DNA of 64,000 nucleotides from the NCBI GenBank assembly GCA_036941025.1, contig JAYMNP010000001.1, forward strand, positions 3,060,501 to 3,124,500, in the 5' to 3' direction. Shown here in pieces: positions 15,263-23,786 of this stretch (position 1 is the first letter of the stretch; each line of letters starts with the position of its first letter). This DNA is from Lachnospiraceae bacterium JLR.KK002. Its GTDB lineage: Bacteria; Bacillota; Clostridia; Lachnospirales; Lachnospiraceae. A program made the position numbers and the translations under genes. The notes under the pieces are model-generated. The model did no database searches and was not told the origin of the DNA. It saw nothing but the letters and a program-made list of their open reading frames with translations.

Positions 15263-17869
15263 TTACCGCTTTAAAATCAGAGATAATACTTTCGGCCTTG
15301 CCCCTTTTTCATATTTAAATCCCAGTGCATGTCTTATGATTTCCGGCAAATACAGTTTTTCTCCATTTCTTATGAGATACCCTGCCTGAATCATCAGTTT
15401 TTCTTCCATGGGAGTAAGCAAATCTTCTTCGGGATTTAAAGGCAGAATTTTCTTTTCCAGCGGGAAATCTTTCAGTTTTTCAAATATTGGTTTCAGCGTT
15501 TCATATTCCGTTTTAATCTCGTCGATTTTTTCTTCCGAACAGATTGACACCGCTTTGCGTATCTCTGCCGGCATGAGTATACGGTCTTCATAGGATGGAT
15601 TTTTTACCTTTGAAGATGCAGCATTTTTCAGAAAGCGAATCATATCCCTTGCCTGCAGCTGACCATGGAAATCAGACAAAGCCGCCAGAATCCATCTGGA
15701 AGAGTAGGCTTCGTTGGAATTATTTTTCCCCAGTTTTAATCCCCAGAGTTTTTCCAGATGTCTGTCTATCACATCCCTTGTGGCATTTTCCACCGGAACA
15801 GACCCTTCATAAAAATTGTCCGTTGCCTGTCCCACCAGCCATACCGTCAGCTTTAAGGCCTCATCGGAAGACCATTTCAGTTCCACTTCCCCCTGGGACT
15901 GTTTAAACTGTTCGTAATTCACAGTAATTGCATTTTGCGCCATATCACTGCGTAAAAATATGATAATCCCCATATTTTTATATTTGACAGACAACAAATT
16001 GACAATATCCTGACCAAGAACCTGGACGGCTTCCTGTTGTATGGCATCCGAAGAAACGTTACGCAGAATATCTTCCAGACCGTCAATTAAAAATACAATT
16101 TTTTCTCCCTGTTTTTCAAGGGCCTGACTGACTTGCTCAAAGGAATTGTACGCTCCATTGACAGAAGCGGCAATCATCCGTTCCCAGAATATCATCCAAT
16201 CCGTCTTATGTTCACTCTGCCTTTTTATCTTGCCGGAATTGTCCAAATACACGGATTCCGATACTTTTGCAAAAGAAAGATTCGCATTCAATTCATGGAT
16301 ACATTCCCGTAATATTTCCTTCATCTGCCCAATGCTTTTTGAAGCCACCACAGGCAGAATATATCCCCCTCTTCTCCTGACATTTTTTTCATTAATATCA
16401 TCACAGAAAGCATACCACTGTTTTTTTTCTGCCAGCTGCCGATAGAGAAACGTTTTTCCGGAACCTTTTGCGCCTCTGATAACCACTGCCGGAATATGAT
16501 TCTGATATCTGGCACATAAATTTTTAACAGATTTCGTCAGCAGCATCCTGGCTGCTCCATTTGCTTCAGCAGTAATCTGTCTGTCTGCAAAATGATAGAT
16601 TTCATCCAGCATCGTTTCACGCTGCTTTTCTCCAAAATTATTTTTCTTTGTATTATTTACGCCGTAATATTGCTGAACAATATTTTCTATATTATAGTAC
16701 ATATCCCTGGATTTCAAACGTTCCAGTATCTGAGGAAGTTTCGTCAGATGAATCAGCTCGCTGGCAAAAGGAAGCTCAGTCACCAGGTTATCCAACAGCT
16801 GTTCATTCCCTGTATCCGCCTTAAAACAACGGATAAGTTCGGCAATAATTTCCTCTTTTTCCGATGAATTCAGGTCGGGAGGCACCATACTTAACAGAAT
16901 TACGGGCAGGTTTGCATTTTCCTCTATTTCCAATCCCCTGGCAAGATACCCAAGGAGCTTTTTCGTACCTGTCACAGACTGATAAGAAGTGGAAGTTACA
17001 ATATATTTTTTTACCCGCGGGTCAAAAAACAGCGGGGCCGAATATTCACTGATTCCGGCTCTCAAATCAACAAGTACTGCAACAGCACCGAGACGAAGTG
17101 CTATCTTGGAAATAACTTCCGCCAGAACATACCCTTTATTTTTTCCTCTTATTACAGAGCCCGGAGTTGCATATAAATCAAACAACTGTTCATCATAGCG
17201 AAATGTGGGCAAAAATATATGTTCTACTTCCCTCTGGTCCGCCTCTATGGTAACAGTCAGGCTTCCCATCTCCCGTACTGCCTCCTCCACCACAGGTTCC
17301 ATATCATCCATATCCTGAATGAGTGTCAGTAAATCCAGATAACTGAAATCATTTTCCGTCCTTTCCCCCTGTATCCAGGTCAGTCCCGGAGCCTCCAAAT
17401 CTGAATCAATGATAAGCAGCCTGCTTTTTTCATCGTTTTTGTGCACATTTGTCCAGGCCCTTGCAAATGCAAGCAGAGACAGTGTACGCCCAACACCGCC
17501 TTTATAAGAGTGGAACGCCACCACAGGGCAGCCCAGCTCTTTCAATGGACCGGAAGGATACGCCGACTCATTGTAAATCACTTTCTCAAATAAAGGCTTC
17601 GTCGTCTTTTTCCATACGTCATACTCCCGTTCAAAAGAAATCTGTATATACTCTCCTTCTCTGTCAAGGGTTATGGTACGGTCTCCAGGATTAATATTTC
17701 CCGGAAAAATATCTCCGAGTATACCCAGAATCCGATCGTCAGTAACATTCTCTTTTGCATATACCACCATTTCATCCGGATAAACTTCTATAAAATCTAT
17801 CAGCCCTTCCCACTGGCTTCGCTTTTTCAGACAATAACGTTCCATATCCTTCCATGTATAAAATCTCAT
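15263..17869 (-). CDS. KGGVGR-type ParA-like ATPase fused to a second AAA/STAND-like ATPase, candidate defence protein
   Basis: It spans 868 residues. Residues 1-110 form a small N-terminal domain. A MinD/ParA-like domain follows with the variant Walker A SYKGGVGRTLS (121-131), IIDSDLEAPGL (153-163) and VLVDLRAG (265-272). A second P-loop, RGAKGSGKT (465-473), has Walker B IVFLIDGLEDIL (591-602) and a sensor-like IIIFLRSDM. The C-terminus is a winged-helix-like segment. KGGVGR-variant ATPases are a recognised group in bacterial conflict systems. The ribosome site AGGAG overlaps the end of the HEPN-like gene, which begins the pair; the spacing is 4 bases. The role is inferred, not shown. Confidence 0.72.
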   Translation of the reverse strand: MRFYTWKDMERYCLKKRSQWEGLIDFIEVYPDEMVVYAKENVTDDRILGILGDIFPGNINPGDRTITLDREGEYIQISFEREYDVWKKTTKPLFEKVIYNESAYPSGPLKELGCPVVAFHSYKGGVGRTLSLLAFARAWTNVHKNDEKSRLLIIDSDLEAPGLTWIQGERTENDFSYLDLLTLIQDMDDMEPVVEEAVREMGSLTVTIEADQREVEHIFLPTFRYDEQLFDLYATPGSVIRGKNKGYVLAEVISKIALRLGAVAVLVDLRAGISEYSAPLFFDPRVKKYIVTSTSYQSVTGTKKLLGYLARGLEIEENANLPVILLSMVPPDLNSSEKEEIIAELIRCFKADTGNEQLLDNLVTELPFASELIHLTKLPQILERLKSRDMYYNIENIVQQYYGVNNTKKNNFGEKQRETMLDEIYHFADRQITAEANGAARMLLTKSVKNLCARYQNHIPAVVIRGAKGSGKTFLYRQLAEKKQWYAFCDDINEKNVRRRGGYILPVVASKSIGQMKEILRECIHELNANLSFAKVSESVYLDNSGKIKRQSEHKTDWMIFWERMIAASVNGAYNSFEQVSQALEKQGEKIVFLIDGLEDILRNVSSDAIQQEAVQVLGQDIVNLLSVKYKNMGIIIFLRSDMAQNAITVNYEQFKQSQGEVELKWSSDEALKLTVWLVGQATDNFYEGSVPVENATRDVIDRHLEKLWGLKLGKNNSNEAYSSRWILAALSDFHGQLQARDMIRFLKNAASSKVKNPSYEDRILMPAEIRKAVSICSEEKIDEIKTEYETLKPIFEKLKDFPLEKKILPLNPEEDLLTPMEEKLMIQAGYLIRNGEKLYLPEIIRHALGFKYEKGARPKVLSLILKR

Positions 17870-17873
17870 AAAA

Positions 17874-18299
17874 TCAAATCTCCTCTTTTAACCACTCTGC
17901 AATCCCTTTCAATGTTTTCTCAAATTCATTTACAGAATCCATTTCTCCCTTGTCAGGCTCTATACAATACCTGCATATCTGATGGAAATTTTCCGCTGTC
18001 ACCACTTCATGGTATTCTGTCTGAAAATCTTTAAACTCATAAACTTTCGCCCCTTTTACTGCTTTAAGCAATGACCTGAAATCATGAGTTCCAGGAACCT
18101 TCTCCAAATCTGTATCGGCCTGCGACTTCCTGTCAATTTTATTATCCTGCATAATCTTGCATTTTAATCCGCATTCAACACAATAACACAAAAGAAGCCT
18201 GCGGCTGATATCACTTCCTTTTTCCCAGTTATCATAAGAATGGGCATGTTTCTGAAATGCACGTTTGTAGTTTTTTCTGTCTGCTCGTGTTTTCGCCAT
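17874..18299 (-). CDS. HEPN-like small helical protein paired with the KGGVGR ATPase
   Basis: This 141-residue protein is mostly helical. Two features recall HEPN/nucleotidyltransferase-associated proteins: the helix CYCVECGLKCKIM and the THDFRSLLKAVKG segment after a short linker. The R-x4-6-H ribonuclease motif of toxic HEPN proteins is not evident, so this one may be a binding or sensing subunit. The start has AGGAG 6 bases upstream. It lies 4 bases before the double ATPase and is surely cotranscribed. Assignment to HEPN rests on motif shape only. Confidence 0.6.
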   Translation of the reverse strand: MAKTRADRKNYKRAFQKHAHSYDNWEKGSDISRRLLLCYCVECGLKCKIMQDNKIDRKSQADTDLEKVPGTHDFRSLLKAVKGAKVYEFKDFQTEYHEVVTAENFHQICRYCIEPDKGEMDSVNEFEKTLKGIAEWLKEEI

Positions 18300-18368
18300 T
18301 TTATCTCCTGATTTTTAAATTTACAACAATTATGCCATAATTTCTTTGCGGTATATATTTTTTCGCAC

Positions 18369-18510
18369 TCAGGGCTCCTCCCAATTGCTTTCAGGGCTCT
18401 TTCCAACCGGCCTTCAGGTCCCCTCACAACCGGCCTTCAGGTCTCCTCCTCAAGGCAAACAATGGGCCCCCTCTTCAGGGCAAACGCCGGGCCCCTCCTC
18501 AGGGCACATT
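18369..18510. repeat. GC-rich degenerate tandem repeat upstream of the MocR gene
   Basis: Units of about 22-25 bases are repeated. CAACCGGCCTTCAGGTC occurs twice, 23 bases apart (18404 and 18427), followed by variants built on CTCAGGGCAAAC and GGGCCCC. The surrounding intergenic stretch 18300-18632 holds no gene; its right part carries the MocR promoter. Confidence 0.6.
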
Positions 18511-18541
18511 ACACCACTTCCGGAACTTTACAATCAAGCTA

Positions 18542-18610
18542 TTTACAAACCCCTTCGGTTTCTTTATAATATTGACAATACTGAAAATTATATTTTTCAC
18601 ATTACTGAAA
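18542..18610 (+). promoter_or_regulatory. MocR-gene promoter with direct repeats
   Basis: TTTACA (18542-18547) and TATAAT (18565-18570) are 17 bases apart. Downstream, TACTGAAA occurs twice as direct repeats (18579-18586 and 18603-18610), 24 bases apart. Direct repeats are common binding sites of MocR-type proteins, so autoregulation is likely. Confidence 0.55.
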
Positions 18611-18632
18611 TAGCCAGATTGGAGATTCCCAA

Positions 18633-20039
18633 ATGCTAACTTATTCTTTTTCTGATATTGGCACGGACAGCCTGTACGAATACTTGTATAAATGTATCAA
18701 AAACGATATTCTGAAAGGGGTGCTGGCTCCCGGCGGCCGCCTGCCCTCCAAGCGAAGTTTTGCCAGACACCTGAATGTGAGCACCATCACCATTGAAAAT
18801 GCCTATGCACAGCTTCTGGCAGAGGGCTATATTTATTCCATTCCAAAAAAAGGTTATTATGCAGCGGATATTTCTGCCGGGCCGGTTCCCGCGTCTCAGA
18901 ATCCCCCGTCGAGACCTCTGCCGGAACAACAGGAAGATACATATTTTGCAGACTTTACCAGCAGTCAGACTCATCCGGACACCTTTCCTTTTTCCATATG
19001 GGCAAAACTCCTTCGTGAAGTCATCGGAAGTTACAGCGCAGAGCTGATGAAAAACCCTCCCGGCAGCGGCATCTTTCCGCTGCGGCAGGCCATCGCCGCT
19101 CATTTAAAAGATTTTCGCGGCATGTCCGTACGTCCGGAACAGATTATTGTGGGGGCCGGAACGGAATATCTCTACGGACTGCTGATTCAGCTTCTGGGCC
19201 ATGAAAAAATCTACGGCGTGGAGGAACCTGGCTATCAGAAAATTTCTTCCATATACAGAAGCAACCAGGTCACCTGCCGCCATATTCCCATGGATGGGCA
19301 GGGTATCTGCATACATGCTCTGGAAGAACTGGAAGCAGATATTGTACATATTTCCCCTTCTCATCATTTCCCCACGGGAATAGTCACTCCTGTGGGCCGC
19401 AGATATGAGCTTCTGGGCTGGGCCGCCGGTTCTGATTCCAGATATATTATTGAAGACGACTATGACTGCGAATTCCGTTTTATGGGAAAACCCATTCCTT
19501 CCCTCCAGAGCATTGATGTAATGGAAAAAGTCATCTACATGAACACTTTTTCCAAAACCCTGGCTTCCACCATCCGAATCAGCTATATGGTACTGCCGGA
19601 ACATCTGATGGAGCGGTTCCGCACCACCATGGGATTTTATTCCTGTACCGTGTCCACTTTTGAGCAGTACACCCTGACCCGCTTTCTGCAGGACGGACAT
19701 TTTGAGCGTCATATCAACCGTATGCGGAATTTTTATCACGGCCAGCGTGATCTGCTTTTAAAGGGCTTAAAAAACAGCCCCATCTCCTCCCATATCACCA
19801 TTATGGAAGAAGACGCAGGGCTGCATTTTCTGATGTATGTAGATACCTCTGTTTCAGATGAAACCATTCTCCGGCGGGCAAAATCTCTGGGACTGGGCAT
19901 GGCTTCCCTGTCCCGGTATTATTTTCAGAAATCTCCTTCTGTGGAGCATACCTTCATTATGAACTACTCTGCCATTCAGCCGGAACACATGGCAGAAGCT
20001 ATTTCCCGGCTCTGTCAGGTATTTGCAGACTGTGAATAA
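18633..20039 (+). CDS. MocR-family transcriptional regulator (GntR HTH plus aminotransferase-like domain)
   Basis: Residues 1-75 are a GntR winged helix (RLPSKRSFARHLNVSTITIE). Residues 110-460 form a class I aminotransferase fold with the PLP lysine in NTFSKTLASTIR and the PLP aspartate region IEDDYDCEFR. Such proteins use PLP as a cofactor or effector and control vitamin B6, GABA or amino-acid genes. The length of 468 residues is typical. Its 3' end overlaps that of the convergent DUF1015 gene by 41 bases. No obvious target neighbour is present, so the regulated pathway is unknown. Confidence 0.92.
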   Translation: MLTYSFSDIGTDSLYEYLYKCIKNDILKGVLAPGGRLPSKRSFARHLNVSTITIENAYAQLLAEGYIYSIPKKGYYAADISAGPVPASQNPPSRPLPEQQEDTYFADFTSSQTHPDTFPFSIWAKLLREVIGSYSAELMKNPPGSGIFPLRQAIAAHLKDFRGMSVRPEQIIVGAGTEYLYGLLIQLLGHEKIYGVEEPGYQKISSIYRSNQVTCRHIPMDGQGICIHALEELEADIVHISPSHHFPTGIVTPVGRRYELLGWAAGSDSRYIIEDDYDCEFRFMGKPIPSLQSIDVMEKVIYMNTFSKTLASTIRISYMVLPEHLMERFRTTMGFYSCTVSTFEQYTLTRFLQDGHFERHINRMRNFYHGQRDLLLKGLKNSPISSHITIMEEDAGLHFLMYVDTSVSDETILRRAKSLGLGMASLSRYYFQKSPSVEHTFIMNYSAIQPEHMAEAISRLCQVFADCE

Positions 20040-21258
20040 ATAAACCGCTCCGCAGCTTCGGCTCAAACCAGGTGGATTTTGGCGGCATCAAAAGGCCTGC
20101 GTCCGCTACTGCAAACAATTCCTGAATGGATGTGGGGAACATGGCAAAAGCTGCCGCACAATCGGTTCCACACCGTTCTTCCAGTCCTTCCAGTCCCCGG
20201 ATTCCTCCCACAAAATCAATCCGGTTATCGGTCTTCGGGTCTTTAATTCCAAGAACGGGAGCCAGAAGACGGTTCTGCAGTACCGACACATCCAGCCCTT
20301 CCACCGGGTCGTCCGGAATATCCTCCGGTTTCATGGTACACCCATACCAGTTTCCTCCCAGATACATGGAAAAACTGCCTTTTTTCTCCGGTTTTACTCC
20401 ATTGGCCCCAATCTTTTCCACCTGGAAAATCTCTGATACCTTTTCCAGGAATTCTTCCTCGTCCAGCCCGTTCAGGTCTTTTACCACCCGGTTATAATCC
20501 ATAATCATAAGCTGCTCATCGGGAAACAGCACCGACAGGAAATAATTAAATTCCTCTTCTCCGGTATAGTCCGGATGTTCTTTTCTTCGCATCTGTCCCA
20601 CCCGTACTGCTGAAGCCGCCCGGTGATGTCCGTCTGCAATATAGATTTCTCCAATCCCCGCAAAGGCTTTTTCCACCGTGTCAATCTGGCTCTCCTGAGA
20701 AATCACCCACACCTGATGGCGGATTCCGTCTTCCGCGGTAAAGTCATACAGGGCTTCTTCCTTTTTTACTTCCTCCACCACTTCGTTTATGACGGAACTG
20801 GAGCGGTAGGCCAGAAAAATGGGCCCGGTCTGGGCATTGCAGATACTCACATGATTAATTCTGTCTTTTTCCTTCTCCGCTCTGGTATTTTCATGCTTCT
20901 TTATCACGCCTTTTTCATAGTCGTCAATGGAAGCGCAGGCTGTAATCCCGGTCTGGCTTCTGCCGTTCATGGTCAGCTCGTATATGTAGTAACATCTTTT
21001 TTCTTCTGTTACAAAGGAACCGTCCCTGACCATCTCCCACAGGGTATCGTGGGCTTTCTGATATACTGCCGCATCGTAAGTATCTACATCATCTCCAAGC
21101 TGAGTTTCCGCCCGGTCTATTTTCAGAAAACTTTCCGGATGTTTTGACACTTCTTCCTTCGCTTCTTTCCGATTGTACACATCATAAGGAAGGGCCGCAA
21201 TTTTCTCCGCTTTTTCCCTGGCCGGTCTGATTGCGCAAAAAGGTCTGATTACTGCCAT
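19999..21258 (-). CDS. DUF1015 family protein
   Basis: This is a 419-residue cytosolic protein of the DUF1015 family, recognised by the N-terminal IRPFCAIRPAREKAEKIAAL and PYDVYNRKEA and by YIADGHHRAASA in the middle, which looks like an active-site-type His pair. The function in bacteria is not established; in anaerobes the genes often lie near serine or pyridoxal metabolism genes. Start at ATG 21258, preceded by GAGAGGAAA; the longer frame upstream encodes an implausible Cys/Pro-rich extension. It is 22 bases after nth on the same strand, so the two may be cotranscribed. Confidence 0.85.
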   Translation of the reverse strand: MAVIRPFCAIRPAREKAEKIAALPYDVYNRKEAKEEVSKHPESFLKIDRAETQLGDDVDTYDAAVYQKAHDTLWEMVRDGSFVTEEKRCYYIYELTMNGRSQTGITACASIDDYEKGVIKKHENTRAEKEKDRINHVSICNAQTGPIFLAYRSSSVINEVVEEVKKEEALYDFTAEDGIRHQVWVISQESQIDTVEKAFAGIGEIYIADGHHRAASAVRVGQMRRKEHPDYTGEEEFNYFLSVLFPDEQLMIMDYNRVVKDLNGLDEEEFLEKVSEIFQVEKIGANGVKPEKKGSFSMYLGGNWYGCTMKPEDIPDDPVEGLDVSVLQNRLLAPVLGIKDPKTDNRIDFVGGIRGLEGLEERCGTDCAAAFAMFPTSIQELFAVADAGLLMPPKSTWFEPKLRSGLFIHSLQIPDRAGK

Positions 21259-21280
21259 CTGTATTTCCTCTCTTTCTCTC

Positions 21281-21922
21281 CTATACGCCGTTTCTGACAC
21301 AAATATCACTGACACAACATGCTTCGCAGCGGGGGCTGGTTCTGGCGGTGCACACGTCCCTGCCGTGATACACCAGTCTGTGGCAGAAATCACTGCCTTC
21401 CTCCGGCGGTATCAGCTTCCACAATGCCATCTCCACTTTTTTCGGTTCTCTGATATTATCCACCAGTCCCATTCGGTTGACCAGACGGATACAGTGGGTA
21501 TCTGTCACAATGGCAGGCTTCCCGAATACGTCTCCCATAATCAGGTTGGCGCTTTTTCTGCCCACGCCGGGCAGTTTCAGTAATTCATCAAAATCATCGG
21601 GAACTCTGCCTTCGTATTTTTCCTGAAGCATTTTCATACAGCCGCTGATGTCTCTGGCTTTGCTGCGGCCCAGGCCGCAGGGCCTGACAATGGCCTCTAT
21701 ATCTTCCACCGGGGCTTCGGCCAGCGACGCCACATCCGGATATTTTGCATAGAGATCCTGTACCACCACATTTACCCTTGCGTCCGTGCACTGGGCTGCC
21801 AGCCGGACACTGACCAGCAGTTTCCAGGCCTGATTATAATCCAGGGTGCAGCCTGCGTCCGGATATTCCTGTTTCAGTCTTTCAATAAGTTCCAGTGCCA
21901 GTTCTTCTTTTGTCATTTCCAT
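21281..21922 (-). CDS. nth: Endonuclease III
   Basis: This is a DNA N-glycosylase/AP lyase for oxidised pyrimidines. The helix-hairpin-helix LPGVGRKSANLI carries the catalytic Lys, and VDTHCIRLVNR contains the catalytic Asp. The C-terminal [4Fe-4S] ligands follow the C-x6-C-x2-C-x5-C pattern (CTARTSPRCEACCVSDIC). The length of 213 residues is normal. ATG 21922 and ATG 21916 both lie close to AGGAGA; the second gives better spacing. Confidence 0.96.
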   Translation of the reverse strand: MEMTKEELALELIERLKQEYPDAGCTLDYNQAWKLLVSVRLAAQCTDARVNVVVQDLYAKYPDVASLAEAPVEDIEAIVRPCGLGRSKARDISGCMKMLQEKYEGRVPDDFDELLKLPGVGRKSANLIMGDVFGKPAIVTDTHCIRLVNRMGLVDNIREPKKVEMALWKLIPPEEGSDFCHRLVYHGRDVCTARTSPRCEACCVSDICVRNGV

Positions 21923-22002
21923 TTTCTCCTGCGGAAATACATCCTTTGTCCGAACCCCCGCCAGCCTGCTGCAAGGTCTCTGATTTTTGCGGCAAATTCT
22001 TT

Positions 22003-22794
22003 TTAATCCATCTCATACTCCAGAATAGCTCCTGTAGACGCATTTACCTTGCCGCTGTATTCTTTTCCGTCCGCATAAAATTTAATTTCATACTCTGTCA
22101 CACCGTCGTCCTGTTCCAGATCCACTTTGGTGTAAGTCACCTGCTCCGGCGTGAATCCTGCATGGCTCAGCACCGCCTCTTTTGCTTCTTCCACGGAAAT
22201 AATTCCCTGTCCCTGCAGGTTTTCCGGAAGTTTTTCCACCGGTTCCTGAGAACTGCCCAGAACAGCTCCGTCTTCCGCATTGATTTCATATTCATATTTT
22301 GTGCCGCCGGCCACGAATTCGATTTCATATTCTGTCACACCGTCGTCATAGTCCAGTTCTTCTTTGATAACCGTGGCCTCCTCCCCGGTCACTCCGGCGT
22401 GTTTCAAAGCAGCTTCTCTTGCTTCTTCCGGGCTGAGCTTCGGCTGATTCACCGTCCCTGCCTGATTTCCGCTCTGAGCTGTCTGGCCTGCTGTCTGCCG
22501 GTCTGCGGGCGTCTGACTGTTCTCCTGCTGTCCGCTGTCTGTCTGCCGGTCTGCAGGCGTCTGACTGTCCTTCTGCTGTCCGTTGTCTGTCTGCCGGTCT
22601 GCAGGCGTCTGACTGTCCGTTGTCTGTCTGCTGTCTGTCTGAGTGTCCTCCTGCTGCGCAGACGTGTTTTCCTGCTGAGGGGTATCTTTCTGTATATTCT
22701 GATTTCCGCAACCTGCCGCCAGAACCATGGCCAGTATCAGGCAAATTCCCGTTCTGCGAAATATTTCGCTTTTGTGACGCGTCCGTTTCTTCAT
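22003..22794 (-). CDS. PepSY-domain lipoprotein with a Gln/Thr-rich repeat linker
   Basis: It has a basic start MKKRTRHKS, a hydrophobic signal and the lipobox LAAGCGN, predicting a membrane-anchored lipoprotein. A low-complexity linker contains three near-identical 16-residue repeats (DSQTPADRQTDNGQQK), encoded by 48-base tandem repeats. Two PepSY-like domains follow (about 115-180 and 195-263), each with KHAG/SHAG near its start and DDGVTEYEI(E/K)F in the middle. PepSY domains often inhibit peptidases or act at the cell surface. ATG 22794 is chosen because it begins the signal peptide and has AAAGGAAAG upstream; the 23 codons before it are unlikely. Confidence 0.88.
   Translation of the reverse strand: MKKRTRHKSEIFRRTGICLILAMVLAAGCGNQNIQKDTPQQENTSAQQEDTQTDSRQTTDSQTPADRQTDNGQQKDSQTPADRQTDSGQQENSQTPADRQTAGQTAQSGNQAGTVNQPKLSPEEAREAALKHAGVTGEEATVIKEELDYDDGVTEYEIEFVAGGTKYEYEINAEDGAVLGSSQEPVEKLPENLQGQGIISVEEAKEAVLSHAGFTPEQVTYTKVDLEQDDGVTEYEIKFYADGKEYSGKVNASTGAILEYEMD
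22492..22617. repeat. 48-base tandem repeat inside the lipoprotein gene
   Basis: Units begin at 22492, 22540 and 22588 with TGTCTGCCGGTCTGC, exactly 48 bases apart; the third is partial. They encode the 16-residue linker repeat. The copy number may vary between strains without breaking the frame. Confidence 0.85.
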
Positions 22795-22861
22795 AATTTT
22801 CTTTCCTTTCTGTGGATTTTGCAGGAACGGTTTAAACGTTACAACTGCCTTTCTATTATAC

Positions 22862-22905
22862 AAAAAAATCCTGTCTGGTAAAGAGAAATTATTCCGGACA
22901 GGATT
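22862..22905 (-). terminator. Intrinsic terminator, leftward
   Basis: AATCCTGTCCGG-type arms (22894-22905 and 22867-22878, one mismatch) close a 15-base loop. On the minus strand they are followed by seven T bases. It lies after the decayed SecB-like operon and before the lipoprotein gene. Confidence 0.75.
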
Positions 22906-22942
22906 ATTATTTTTATTCGTTTTATGATTTTATCAGTCTTCC

Positions 22943-23225
22943 TCATTCAGCCTCATTCAGCAAAGCATTGATATTCATTACCGGCAAAATAACCGGTTCA
23001 AATCCCGGCTGTGAAGTTAAAAGCATCAGCTGACTTCTCAGACAGGGAAAAAAATGGCAACCGTATTATTCTCCAGTACCTTTTTTCCAGGGACAGATTC
23101 TTCAGAAACAGAAAAAATTCCCGAAATCTGTGCCTTTATATCATATGAAAATCGTTCAAAACTTAATTTATCAATGAGCGTTTTTTTTAAGTAAGAATAC
23201 TTCTCGCTTCACTTATTTTCCTCAT
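22943..23225 (-). pseudogene. SecB-like chaperone remnant with frameshifts
   Basis: Translated from ATG 23225, the frame opens MRKISEARSILT then shifts at a run of eight A bases. It continues as LIDKLSFERFSYDIKAQIS and NNTVAIFF, then shifts again near a run of seven T bases to give PCLRSQLMLLTSQPGFEPV and ILPVMNINALLNEAE before the stop at 22943. The order of motifs, with an early FER and a late P-x-LP-x-NI segment, matches SecB-fold proteins, which in this setting usually guard a toxin-antitoxin pair. Both shifts fall in homopolymers, so sequencing error is a possible alternative. A non-SecB origin cannot be excluded. Confidence 0.5.
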
Positions 23226-23237
23226 AAGATTACCTCT

Positions 23238-23474
23238 TTACGCCACATTCAGCATCAGAGAAACACCAGCTCCATAAGTCGAATAGCTGCGGCATTCCTT
23301 CAGACTGATACTTTCCTGTTTTAAACCAACGTAATCTGCCGTATCAAAAATATCTTTTACCGGCATTTTATTTCCTTCGGAATCCTCATAAAACAGACCT
23401 CCTTTTCCAGGTTCTGTTTCATTAATTTCCAGGCCTTATAATGCAGCCAGTTCTTCCATGGTCTGTTTTCTCAT
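23238..23474 (-). pseudogene. Small ORF with an in-frame stop, middle gene of the decayed operon
   Basis: From ATG 23474 the reading is MRKQTMEELAAL, a TAA at 23436-23438, then GLEINETEPGKGGLFYEDSE and on to YSTYGAGVSLMLNVA, with a stop at 23238. Apart from the single TAA the frame is coding-like to the end. The start overlaps the preceding stop as ATGA. I do not recognise the family; position suggests an antitoxin-like or accessory role. AAG to TAG or AAA to TAA at codon 13 would explain the stop. Confidence 0.5.
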
Positions 23475-23755
23475 ACTATCCACTCCTTTTCAACCAGATT
23501 CTTTTTCACAATGTATTCGTTGCTGCTGACGCATATGTATTTTTCCTGAAAAGACAGCCCTGTATACTTCCTTCCGGGAATATTTTCCGCATATGGCGGA
23601 TTATCCTTCTGAAATGTTTTTGAAACAACTTCAATTCCTTTTTCTTCTTTAAATAAATCCAGAAAAGCCGAATCCTCCACATCTGTTTCAACTGCGATGG
23701 TTCTCATTTCTTCACTGTGCGCCAACATGTCCAGATTATCAACAGCAGTATCCAC
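23471..23755 (-). CDS. Unrecognised 94-residue protein, probably 5'-truncated
   Basis: The listed start is GTG at 23755, but the frame is open for 16 more codons towards mcrC and reads SKVQAQLYFFADVDTAV, which looks like the inside of a protein; no ATG or ribosome site is available. The protein contains IAVETDVEDSAFLDLFKEEK and ends YIVKKNLVEKEWIV. It is linked to the next small ORF by an ATGA overlap. I cannot name a family. The likely reading is that the gene lost its 5' end where it abuts mcrC. Confidence 0.4.
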   Translation of the reverse strand: MDTAVDNLDMLAHSEEMRTIAVETDVEDSAFLDLFKEEKGIEVVSKTFQKDNPPYAENIPGRKYTGLSFQEKYICVSSNEYIVKKNLVEKEWIV

Positions 23756-23786
23756 ATCTGCAAAAAAATAAAGTTGCGCCTGAACC

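Noticed and set aside
18369..18510. Possible CRISPR-like array
   Set aside because: The units are degenerate and contiguous with no unique spacers, and no cas genes are near.
22492..22617. Regular repeats resembling a CRISPR array
   Set aside because: The units are contiguous 48-base copies without spacers and lie within a lipoprotein coding frame.
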